Positions 13,079 to 19,514 of a stretch of DNA of 19,514 nt are shown here, piece after piece. Position 1 is the stretch's first letter; each line of letters starts with the position of its first letter. The position numbers were made by a program, and so were the translations under genes. The DNA is from Sulfuritalea sp. (GTDB taxonomy: Bacteria; Pseudomonadota; Gammaproteobacteria; Burkholderiales; Rhodocyclaceae), in NCBI GenBank assembly GCA_021738105.1, contig JAIPCS010000038.1, positions 1-19,514 on the forward strand, read 5' to 3'. The notes under the pieces were generated by a model that saw only the letters and a list, made by a program, of their open reading frames with translations, did no database searches and was not told where the DNA came from.

Positions 13079-14506
13079 CTAAGCTGGTTCCAGCGAAGAT
13101 ATTTCATGCGCCCAGGCCAGGGATTGAACGGCGTGCCGCGACACCTGCTTTGCGTCCAGACCGCAACGTGCAGCGTGATTCTCCAACTCCTGGGGTGACT
13201 GACCTTCGGTGGCAATAGCCAGAAGCAGCGCATCACGATAAGCACCAGGCGTGCCAAGCAAGGCGTCATGCACGGGCTCGGGAAGCTTTGCCTGTGATAA
13301 CAGTTCAGCCATGCTCTGGCCCATGAGCAGATCCAGAGGCGAAAAAAGTCCGAGTATGAAAAGCGAGTCGGCCATTGACGGAATGTTGCCTTGGGCGGCG
13401 AGGTTTTCAAGGAAAAAGGCCCGTGACAAAGCCCGTTCGGTAAGGATTCTTTCCTCAAAGCCGGGTGTCTGGAAAATGAACAGCAACAGCGACAGCCAGC
13501 GGTAGATTTTTTCCCGGCCCAGCAGGATAAGTGCCTTGTCGAGACTGACAACGGGATGGGTCAACCCCATGACGGGTGAATTGATGTAGCGAAGCAGCTT
13601 GAAGGCCAGTACCGGATCCTGTTTGAGTTGCTCCGCTATCGTGACAATCTCCGCGTCGCTGCGCAACAGGTTGAGCAGCTTGATGATGTGCAGGCGATTG
13701 AGGTTGCTTTTGGGTGGAACCCAGTTCTCCCTGCGGGTAACGAACTGGCCGAGAAAGAAGTCGAAGCCGGTGTGGAAGTAGGAATGAAACTCGTCGACCG
13801 CATTGAGTCCTCCAGCAATCAGACGCAGTGGAGCACGTGCCGCGGAGCGTGTCGACGCAAGAGATTTGATTAGTATCCTGACGTCCGCAGCGTCAAAACC
13901 GGACGCATCAATGTGCACATAGTCGGCATTGGTGGCCAGTCCGGGCAATTGGGGAAACTGCTCCACTTGGGTTCGCCGCAGAACCCAGCCGTACGCGTAG
14001 CCGGCCTGACGCAAATCATCCAGTTGGTGCTGGATGCGCAAGGCATCAAGCGTTTGGTGGACAGGTGCAAACATCAGCACGGTATTGTCTCGAGGCAGTT
14101 CGAGAATGCGAGGATTGTCCAGGGAATTCTGTGACAGACCGACAAAGGCCAGTCTGGATCCCAGCAGCGCTTCGGGTCCGAAGGAAGTCAGATTGCGCAG
14201 GACGGCGTCGTCATAGATTCTTTGTAAAAACTCGAAATCGGTTTTCAGTCGCTGCTCGACTTTTTCCGGAAGACCGAATTGATAGCCTGCGATATGCTTG
14301 TCACGGTCGAGAATGGGTTGACGGCAAACGAACGACTGGGCCGGTTCCACCTCACCAGTCAGTTGTGCCGGGCGGGTCGTGGCAGCCTTGACTTCGTGAG
14401 TTTGTCCGACCTCCATTTGAGCGCCATCCAGCGCGTTTTCGTCGATCTTTCTTGATGGGGACGCAGGGTCGGTTTTGCCCAGCAAGCGGTTGAAGAAACT
14501 AGCCAT
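13079..14506 (-). CDS. Degenerate EAL plus HDOD protein (YuxH-like c-di-GMP-related regulator)
   Basis: A 475-residue cytoplasmic protein of the EAL-HDOD (YuxH/CdgJ-like) type. Residues 1-55 are a low-complexity linker. The EAL-like domain (about 58-255) starts FVCRQPILDRDKHIAGYQF; the typical GYELL/EAL glutamate region is replaced by GYQFGLP, and metal ligands are not recognisable, so phosphodiesterase activity is unlikely. The HDOD domain (about 265-460) has LLRSDAEIVTIAEQLKQDPVLAFKLLRYINSP with helices of the HD fold but lacks catalytic HD. Such proteins act through protein contacts, often in motility or biofilm control. It converges on the GGDEF cyclase with about 110 nt between. The ATG at 14506 has no evident Shine-Dalgarno. 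Confidence 0.87.
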   Translation of the reverse strand: MASFFNRLLGKTDPASPSRKIDENALDGAQMEVGQTHEVKAATTRPAQLTGEVEPAQSFVCRQPILDRDKHIAGYQFGLPEKVEQRLKTDFEFLQRIYDDAVLRNLTSFGPEALLGSRLAFVGLSQNSLDNPRILELPRDNTVLMFAPVHQTLDALRIQHQLDDLRQAGYAYGWVLRRTQVEQFPQLPGLATNADYVHIDASGFDAADVRILIKSLASTRSAARAPLRLIAGGLNAVDEFHSYFHTGFDFFLGQFVTRRENWVPPKSNLNRLHIIKLLNLLRSDAEIVTIAEQLKQDPVLAFKLLRYINSPVMGLTHPVVSLDKALILLGREKIYRWLSLLLFIFQTPGFEERILTERALSRAFFLENLAAQGNIPSMADSLFILGLFSPLDLLMGQSMAELLSQAKLPEPVHDALLGTPGAYRDALLLAIATEGQSPQELENHAARCGLDAKQVSRHAVQSLAWAHEISSLEPA

Positions 14507-14564
14507 CAGCGGTCAAGGAAAAGTGATGCAATTGTTCGCGGGACGGGTTCGATGGAAAAAGAGT

Positions 14565-14591
14565 ATCACCGTCCTGCCAGAGCCGACTTTT
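14565..14591 (+). repeat. 27-bp dispersed element, copy C
   Basis: Third member of the 27-mer family, in the 194-bp gap between the EAL-HDOD and IclR genes. It matches copy A at 23 of 27 positions and copy B at 21 of 27, and ends with the shared GCCGACTTTT. Read on the minus strand it lies 58 bp upstream of the EAL-HDOD start and could be part of its promoter. Nothing else clear was seen in this gap. Confidence 0.55.
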
Positions 14592-14700
14592 CAATGTGTT
14601 CACTATTGGCGCCGAATAGCGTGCCTGGCACCGACGCATTGAATTCCTCGGTTGCCAATGTCTCATGTTCGACGCAGGCGGGCAGAACATTTCAATGTGG

Positions 14701-15516
14701 TCAGCTTTGTCTGGCGGAGGGCGCGCGCCAGCCCAGTTGACGCGAAATGGCCTGGGCGGCGGCACCAATGGCTTTGGGCATCAATCCGTTCCAGTTTGGC
14801 GGAAACAGACCCGCAGGGCCCAAAGCAGTGATTGCCAGAGCCATTTTTCCCTCGTGATTGAACACCGGAGCAGAGAACGCGTTGATTCCTGGAATCACCG
14901 ATCCGACGGCTCTGGACATGCCGTGTTGGCGAAATTCCGCCGTCAAGGCGTCGAGTTGGGCGCGCGTGATTGGCGCCCGGGTATCTGCACCGCGCTTGTT
15001 GATCTGTAGTTCGTCTTCTATCTGGCGCTGCAGGGTCGCCGATTCAAAAAAGCTGACAAAACACAGGCCGATTGCCGAGTGCAGTAGTGGCATGACTGAG
15101 CCGGTACGGAGATTGACGGTGACTGGCCGCTTCGATTCGACCCAGCGCACAATCGTCGGCCCCATATTGCCCCACACCGCGAGTGCCACGGTTTCTCCCG
15201 TGTTCTCGGCCAGCGCGTCCAATACCGGGGTTGCGACACGCACCGCATCGAGTCGGGCAAGACTGGCCAAGCCCAGATCCAGTGCAAAATTGCCAAGATC
15301 GTAGCGGCCGGAAACCGGATCTTGTGTAACCAGCTCGGTACGCATGAAACTGACCAGATAGCGGTGGGCTTTTGCGGCAGGCATACCGGCTTCCCTGGCG
15401 AGATCGCGCAGCATCATCGGTGCGCCATGATCTGCCAGCGCCCGCAACAAAGGCACACCCACTTCAATGGACTGTATGCCCTGGCGGCTGTTTTCGTCTT
15501 TATCTTCGCCTAACAT
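14701..15516 (-). CDS. IclR-family transcriptional regulator
   Basis: A 271-residue IclR-type DNA-binding protein. The N-terminal winged helix (about 13-75) has GIQSIEVGVPLLRALADHGAPMMLRDLAREAGMPAAKAHRYLVSF, typical of the family. The effector domain (about 85-260) includes TGETVALAVWG, LRTGSVMPLLHSAIG and FNHEGKMALAITALGP, the last being the conserved IclR ligand-pocket region. Family members respond to small organic acids and control aromatic or acid catabolism; the ligand here is not evident. It is divergent from the exonuclease gene by 79 nt. TATAAT on the minus strand (15530-15525) lies only 8 nt before the ATG, so the mRNA may be leaderless. The beta-oxidation operon is 1.5 kb away and need not be a target. 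Confidence 0.9.
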   Translation of the reverse strand: MLGEDKDENSRQGIQSIEVGVPLLRALADHGAPMMLRDLAREAGMPAAKAHRYLVSFMRTELVTQDPVSGRYDLGNFALDLGLASLARLDAVRVATPVLDALAENTGETVALAVWGNMGPTIVRWVESKRPVTVNLRTGSVMPLLHSAIGLCFVSFFESATLQRQIEDELQINKRGADTRAPITRAQLDALTAEFRQHGMSRAVGSVIPGINAFSAPVFNHEGKMALAITALGPAGLFPPNWNGLMPKAIGAAAQAISRQLGWRAPSARQS

Positions 15517-15524
15517 GGGTCAGG

Positions 15525-15530
15525 ATTATA
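15525..15530 (-). promoter_or_regulatory. TATAAT box close to the iclR-type start codon
   Basis: A perfect -10 hexamer on the minus strand, 8 nt before the ATG at 15516, with no convincing -35. It directly adjoins copy B of the 27-bp element, which would occupy the -35 region. No Shine-Dalgarno precedes the ATG, so a leaderless or very short-leader transcript is possible. Confidence 0.4.
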
Positions 15531-15532
15531 GA

Positions 15533-15559
15533 ATCGCCGTATCACCAGCGCCGACTTTT
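15533..15559 (+). repeat. 27-bp dispersed element, copy B
   Basis: Second member of the 27-mer family, in the 79-bp divergent spacer between the IclR and exonuclease genes. It differs from copy A at four positions. It lies 36 nt before the exonuclease ATG on the plus strand and 2 bp upstream of the TATAAT box of the minus-strand iclR-type gene. Confidence 0.6.
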
Positions 15560-15595
15560 CCGGACATATCTCCCTTCTCCTGCAGAACCACGCCC

Positions 15596-16390
15596 ATGAC
15601 TCCCATTCTCGTCTTCGACATTGAAACCGTTCCCGACATTGGAGGCCTGCGTATCCTGCACGAATTGCCGCCAGCACTGCCCGATGCCGAAGTGGCTGAA
15701 CTCGCCTTTCAGCGACAGCGGGCGAAAAACGGCAGTGACTTCATTCCGCTGCATTTGCAGCGCGTGGTGGTTATTTCGTGCGCTCTGCGCGGTGACGACG
15801 GGTTTCGCGTGTGGTCGTTGGCCGAGCCCAAGTCGGGTGAGGGTGAAATCATCCAGCGTTTTTTCGATGGCGTTGAAAAATTCACCCCGCAGATCGTGTC
15901 CTGGAATGGTGGTGGTTTTGATCTTCCGGTGCTGCACTACCGAGGTTTGATCCATGGCGTTACCGCCCCGCGCTACTGGGACATGGGTGAAGGTGACTAT
16001 CGTGACTCTCGTGATTTCAAGTGGAACAACTACATCAGCCGTTATCACTCGCGCCATCTCGACCTGATGGACCTGTTGGCGATGTACCAGCCGCGCGGCA
16101 GTGCCCCGCTTGATCAACTCGCCCGATTGATGGGCTTGCCGGGCAAGCTCGGTATGGATGGCTCGGCGGTATGGGGGGCCTGGCTGGAGGGGCGAATCGA
16201 TGAAATTCGCGATTACTGCGAAACCGACGCCGTCAATACCTGGTTGGTGTTTTTGCGCTTTCAGATGATGCGCGGTTTGCTGACATCTGCAGAACATGCA
16301 GCCGAGCTTGCGCTGGTGAAAAGTACTCTGGCGGCGACTGATCAGCCGCACTGGAAGGAATTCATTACCGCCTGGGAGGCCTCATGCTGA
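15596..16390 (+). CDS. Predicted 3'-5' exonuclease, PolB-like DnaQ superfamily
   Basis: A 264-residue stand-alone exonuclease resembling the proofreading domain of family B DNA polymerases (DNA_pol_B_exo2 type). The four acidic residues of the DEDD type are visible: Asp8 and Glu10 in VFDIETVPD (Exo I), Asp109 in WNGGGFDLPVL (Exo II, with Asn104), and Asp211 in YCETDAVNTWL (Exo III, with Tyr207). The frame is open further upstream to 15467, but that part overlaps the iclR-type gene; the ATG at 15596 puts the Exo I motif at the expected N-terminal place. There is no visible Shine-Dalgarno. Its stop overlaps the next gene by 7 nt. Likely role in DNA repair or processing; the physiological substrate is unknown. 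Confidence 0.88.
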   Translation: MTPILVFDIETVPDIGGLRILHELPPALPDAEVAELAFQRQRAKNGSDFIPLHLQRVVVISCALRGDDGFRVWSLAEPKSGEGEIIQRFFDGVEKFTPQIVSWNGGGFDLPVLHYRGLIHGVTAPRYWDMGEGDYRDSRDFKWNNYISRYHSRHLDLMDLLAMYQPRGSAPLDQLARLMGLPGKLGMDGSAVWGAWLEGRIDEIRDYCETDAVNTWLVFLRFQMMRGLLTSAEHAAELALVKSTLAATDQPHWKEFITAWEASC

Positions 16391-16926
16391 TCGATGCGCA
16401 TAACTCCACATTGCTGGTGGTCGATGTTCAGGGAAAACTGGTTCCAGCGATTGCCGATTGGCAGGTATTGCTGGAACAGATTGTCTGGCTGATTCGGGTT
16501 GCACGTCACATGAAGATTCCGGTGCTGGCTTGCGAGCAGTACCCCAAAGGTTTGGGGCCGACTCATCCGGCGGTGGCAACAGAGCTTCCGGAGGGCTGCA
16601 TTGCCAGCAAACTGCATTTTTCTGCCGTGGCGGGTGCCTGCCACGGACTGGATCAATCCGATGGCTCTGTCCAATACGTTGTCTGCGGGATGGAAGCCCA
16701 TGTGTGCGTATTGCAGACCGTGATGGAGTTGCTGGCTGGCGGCAAGCAGGTATTCGTCGTCGACGAAGCTGTCGGTTCGCGCCGCGAATCAGATAAAGCG
16801 CTGGCTCTGGCGCGCATGCGCGATGCGGGTGCCAGTATTGTCAGCCGCGAGATGGTGGCCTTTGAATGGCTGCGCCGGGCGGATTCAGACCTGTTCCGCG
16901 CCATCAGCCGGAGCTTTCTGCGCTAA
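16384..16926 (+). CDS. Isochorismatase-fold cysteine hydrolase
   Basis: A 180-residue member of the isochorismatase/nicotinamidase-like superfamily (YcaC-like subgroup). The catalytic triad can be placed at Asp14 (LLVVDVQGKL), Lys76 (ASKLHF) and Cys108 (GMEAHVCVLQT), with a cis-peptide-type GMEAHVC segment. The residues for the family's metal site are not complete, as usual for the YcaC group. Cytoplasmic, no signal peptide. The ATG overlaps the exonuclease stop by 7 nt (16384-16390), so the two are translationally coupled, although their functions have no obvious connection. Substrate unknown; amidase or hydrolase activity on a small molecule is expected from the fold. Confidence 0.9.
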   Translation: MLIDAHNSTLLVVDVQGKLVPAIADWQVLLEQIVWLIRVARHMKIPVLACEQYPKGLGPTHPAVATELPEGCIASKLHFSAVAGACHGLDQSDGSVQYVVCGMEAHVCVLQTVMELLAGGKQVFVVDEAVGSRRESDKALALARMRDAGASIVSREMVAFEWLRRADSDLFRAISRSFLR

Positions 16927-17003
16927 GCGTCCAGGGCTGTATCCATCCGACGATAAATTAGAGGTGCGCGACTACACGCGGGAGCCAAACTGAGCTAGTA
17001 TTA

Positions 17004-17021
17004 AAACGTTCGTTTGAAACG
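17004..17021. promoter_or_regulatory. Possible PsrA/FadR-type (TetR family) operator before the beta-oxidation operon
   Basis: AAAC-N4-GTTTG at 17004-17016 fits the shape of the Pseudomonas PsrA box, and the overlapping CGTTT-G-AAACG (17011-17021) is a perfect palindrome. PsrA and related TetR-type FadR repressors control acyl-CoA dehydrogenase genes in response to long-chain fatty acids. It lies about 50 nt upstream of the acyl-CoA dehydrogenase ATG. I found no clear -35/-10 pair around it. Confidence 0.5.
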
Positions 17022-17068
17022 GCTGTTCGTTGCTTGCGGTCGATACCCGCTAATAACAGGAGGATTCC

Positions 17069-18859
17069 ATGGGCCAATACATAGCCCCTCTGCGCGACAT
17101 GCAATTCGTGCTGCACGAATTGCTCGATGTCACAAGTGAACTCAAGGCCTTGCCGGCACACGCCGACGTCGACGCCGAGATCATCAATCAATTACTGGAA
17201 GAGGGTGGAAAGTTCACCTCCAAGGTGCTGTTTCCACTCAATCATGTTGGCGACCGTGAGGGTTGCCGGCTCGATTCCACCACGCACGAGGTAGCGACCC
17301 CGACAGGTTTCAAGGAGGCCTACCGCCAGTTTGTCGATGCCGGTTGGCCAGCCCTGACCTGCGATCCGGAATATGGCGGACAAGGATTGCCGATCGTGGT
17401 TTATAACTCGTTCTCGGAGATGCTCAATTCCTCCAACCAGGCTTGGTACATGTATCCCGGCCTGTCGCATGGCGCCTACGAATGCCTGCATGAGCACGGC
17501 ACCCCGGAGCAGAAGGCGCTCTACCTGCCCAAGCTGGTTTCCGGACAATGGACCGGAACCATGTGTCTTACCGAGCCGCACTGCGGCACCGATCTCGGCC
17601 TGCTGCGCTCGAAGGCCGAGCCGCAGACAGACGGCAGCTACAAGATTACCGGCGGAAAAATCTTCATCTCTGCCGGTGAGCACGACATGGCCGAGAACAT
17701 CGTGCATCTGGTGCTTGCCCGGCTGCCGGATGCGCCGCCCGGCACCAAGGGTATTTCACTGTTCATTGTGCCGAAGTTCATTCCCAATGCGGACGGCACG
17801 CTGGGCGCGCGCAACGCCATCACCTGTGGCGCACTGGAAGAAAAGATGGGCATTCATGGCAACTCGACCTGCCAGATGAATCTCGACGAGGCGACCGGCT
17901 GGCTGATCGGTCAGCCGCACAAAGGCCTCAATGCGATGTTCGTGATGATGAACGCGGCGCGCCTCGGTGTCGGCATGCAGGGGTTGGGGTTGACCGAGGT
18001 GGCTTTTCAAAATGCGCTTGTTTATGCCAAAGAGCGTTTGCAGATGCGCAGCCTTTCCGGTCCCAAGGCACCCGATCAGCCGGCCGATCCGATCATCGTG
18101 CATCCGGACGTGCGACGCATGCTGCTGACGGCCAAGGCCTATGCCGAAGGCGGCAGGGCATTCTCGTCCTTCATCGCGCTGATGATCGATCGTGAACTGA
18201 ATCATCCGGACGAAGCGGTGCGCAAGGATGCGGGTGACCTGGTGACGCTGCTGACGCCGATCGTCAAGGCCTTCATGACTGACAACGGCTGGATCGCCAC
18301 TTCGGAATCGATGCAGGTGTTCGGCGGTATGGGCTTCATTCGCGAGACCGGCATGGAACAGTACGTGCGCGATGCTCGCATCAACATGATTTACGAAGGT
18401 ACCAATACCATCCAGTCGCTCGACTTGCTCGGTCGAAAGATCCTGATGGACAACGGTGCCAAGCTGAAGAAGTTCGGCGCATTGGTGCAGGCCTTTGTCG
18501 AGGAAAACGGCACCGATGACGCGATGAACGAATTCATCACGCCGCTCGCCGATCTTGGCGACAAGGTGACCAAACTGACCATGGAAATCGGCATGAAGGC
18601 CATGCAGAATCCCGATGAGGTAGGCGCGGCTGCCGTTCCTTACCTGCGCGTGGTCGGGCATCTGGTGTATAGCTACTTCTTTGCGCGAATGGCGAAGATC
18701 GCCCTGGCCAAGCTGGATTCGGGCGACAATTTCTACAAGGCCAAACTCGCCACGGCACGTTTCTACTTTGCCCGCCTGCTGCCCGAGACGGCCATGTTGA
18801 TCCGCCAGGCGCGCTCCGGTGCCAAGCCGCTGCTCGATCTTGAAGCCGAACTGTTTTAA
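17069..18859 (+). CDS. Acyl-CoA dehydrogenase, large form with C-terminal extension
   Basis: A 596-residue FAD-dependent acyl-CoA dehydrogenase that introduces the 2,3 double bond in beta-oxidation and passes electrons to ETF. It has the N-terminal extension seen in the large FadE/DmdC-like group (MGQYIAPLRDMQFVLHELL), the middle domain with CLTEPHCGTDLG and KIFISAGEHD, and the helical FAD domain with QVFGGMGFIRETGMEQYVRD. The catalytic Glu is at 443 in IYEGTNTIQSLDLLGRK. The last 120 residues form the additional helical domain of this group. AGGAGG at 17058-17063 is well placed before the ATG. A 3-hydroxyacyl-CoA dehydrogenase follows 11 nt after the stop, making a beta-oxidation operon. Similar enzymes act on medium- to long-chain acyl-CoA; chain length here cannot be told from sequence. 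A PsrA-like operator lies upstream. Confidence 0.95.
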   Translation: MGQYIAPLRDMQFVLHELLDVTSELKALPAHADVDAEIINQLLEEGGKFTSKVLFPLNHVGDREGCRLDSTTHEVATPTGFKEAYRQFVDAGWPALTCDPEYGGQGLPIVVYNSFSEMLNSSNQAWYMYPGLSHGAYECLHEHGTPEQKALYLPKLVSGQWTGTMCLTEPHCGTDLGLLRSKAEPQTDGSYKITGGKIFISAGEHDMAENIVHLVLARLPDAPPGTKGISLFIVPKFIPNADGTLGARNAITCGALEEKMGIHGNSTCQMNLDEATGWLIGQPHKGLNAMFVMMNAARLGVGMQGLGLTEVAFQNALVYAKERLQMRSLSGPKAPDQPADPIIVHPDVRRMLLTAKAYAEGGRAFSSFIALMIDRELNHPDEAVRKDAGDLVTLLTPIVKAFMTDNGWIATSESMQVFGGMGFIRETGMEQYVRDARINMIYEGTNTIQSLDLLGRKILMDNGAKLKKFGALVQAFVEENGTDDAMNEFITPLADLGDKVTKLTMEIGMKAMQNPDEVGAAAVPYLRVVGHLVYSYFFARMAKIALAKLDSGDNFYKAKLATARFYFARLLPETAMLIRQARSGAKPLLDLEAELF

Positions 18860-18870
18860 AGGGAGCCATC

Positions 18871-19514
18871 ATGAGTAATTTCATCGTCAAAAAAGTTGCC
18901 GTACTCGGCGCCGGCGTGATGGGAGCGCAGATCGCGGCTCACTGTGTCAACGCAAAAGTGCCGGTCGTCCTGTTCGACCTGCCGGCCAAGGACGGCCCCA
19001 AGAACGGCATCGTGCTGAAGGCCATCGAAGGACTCAAGAAACTCAGTCCGGCGCCACTGGGCAACAAGGATGATGCGTCCTGCATCGAAGTCGCCAACTA
19101 CGACGACCATCTTGAACTGCTGAAGGGTTGTGACCTGATCATCGAGGCGATTGCCGAACGCATGGACTGGAAGCACGATCTGTACAAAAAGGTCGCACCC
19201 TTCATTGCGCCGAACGCGATCTTTGCTTCGAATACCTCGGGCCTGTCGATCACTTCGCTGTCCGATGGCTTCGACGCGGAGCTGAAAGCGCGTTTCTGCG
19301 GCGTGCATTTCTTCAATCCGCCGCGCTACATGCATCTGGTGGAACTGATTCCGACAGTCGCGACCAAGCCCGAGATTCTCGATCAGCTCGAAGGTTTTCT
19401 CGTCACCACGCTGGGCAAGGGTGTGGTGCGCGCCAAGGACACCCCCAACTTCATCGCCAACCGCGTTGGCGTATTCAGCATGATGGCGACCATCCACGAA
19501 GCCGAGAAGTTCGG
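18871..19514 (+). CDS. 3-hydroxyacyl-CoA dehydrogenase (FadB/FadN-like), 5' part only
   Basis: The frame runs open from the ATG at 18871 to the end of the window (214 codons), so the gene is cut by the window edge. GGGAG at 18861-18865 is the ribosome site. The NAD-binding Rossmann motif GAGVMG is at residues 13-18 (KKVAVLGAGVMGAQIAAH). IIEAIAERMDWK, SNTSGLSIT and HFFNPPRYMHLVELI (with the catalytic His at 146), then DTPNFIANRVG, are all hallmarks of L-3-hydroxyacyl-CoA dehydrogenases. The full protein may be the two-domain dehydrogenase/enoyl-CoA hydratase of about 800 residues that often follows this dehydrogenase type, but that part is outside the window. It oxidises 3-hydroxyacyl-CoA to 3-ketoacyl-CoA with NAD, two steps after the preceding enzyme. 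Confidence 0.93.
   Translation, partial: MSNFIVKKVAVLGAGVMGAQIAAHCVNAKVPVVLFDLPAKDGPKNGIVLKAIEGLKKLSPAPLGNKDDASCIEVANYDDHLELLKGCDLIIEAIAERMDWKHDLYKKVAPFIAPNAIFASNTSGLSITSLSDGFDAELKARFCGVHFFNPPRYMHLVELIPTVATKPEILDQLEGFLVTTLGKGVVRAKDTPNFIANRVGVFSMMATIHEAEKF

Noticed and set aside
17756..18661. A 301-codon open frame on the minus strand inside the acyl-CoA dehydrogenase gene
   Set aside because: It is antisense to a certain gene, has a His/Arg-rich shadow composition, and has no recognisable domain or ribosome site.

Overview
This window reads as ordinary-density chromosome from a moderately GC-rich proteobacterium. A betaproteobacterium (Rhodocyclales-like) is my best guess, from the style of the acyl-CoA dehydrogenase, the IclR regulator, the DUF1415 protein and the DbpA-type helicase. 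That placement is inference from remembered protein families, not from a search. I see no phage, insertion sequence, CRISPR array, tRNA or rRNA.

Layout. (1) 1-1147: the tail of a probable HDOD signalling protein, then a metallo-beta-lactamase-fold hydrolase. (2) 1161-4975: a compact divergent locus. On the minus strand a PaaX-family repressor is translationally coupled to an adrenodoxin-reductase-like NADPH-ferredoxin reductase. On the plus strand are a PaaA-like diiron protein and an unrecognised 136-residue protein. The AT-rich spacer has a near-consensus sigma-70 promoter whose -10 box lies in a perfect 7-bp palindrome; the same 9-mer recurs at the other gene pair's candidate -10. (3) 5111-8559: a tandem dyad repeat followed by dbpA, a RIO-type kinase, a DUF1415 protein and arfB, tightly packed. 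Three of these four belong to families tied to ribosomes or RNA. YcaO, the S12-methylthiolation accessory protein, follows convergently. (4) 10722-14506: a membrane CHASE-PAS-PAS-GGDEF diguanylate cyclase facing a degenerate EAL-HDOD protein. (5) 14701-16926: an IclR regulator divergent from an overlapping 3'-5' exonuclease/isochorismatase-fold pair. (6) 17069 to the end: a fatty-acid beta-oxidation operon (acyl-CoA dehydrogenase, then a 3-hydroxyacyl-CoA dehydrogenase cut by the window edge), preceded by a PsrA/FadR-like operator.

The most promising candidate for something undescribed is region 2. It is a self-contained, PaaX-controlled, single-subunit relative of the phenylacetyl-CoA epoxidase catalytic subunit with an NADPH reductase on the divergent arm, but without PaaB, PaaC, PaaD, PaaE or downstream catabolic genes in view. 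The second is a 27-bp element found three times on the plus strand at gene borders. The third is the dbpA-RIO-DUF1415-arfB cluster, which suggests a ribosome-related role for DUF1415.
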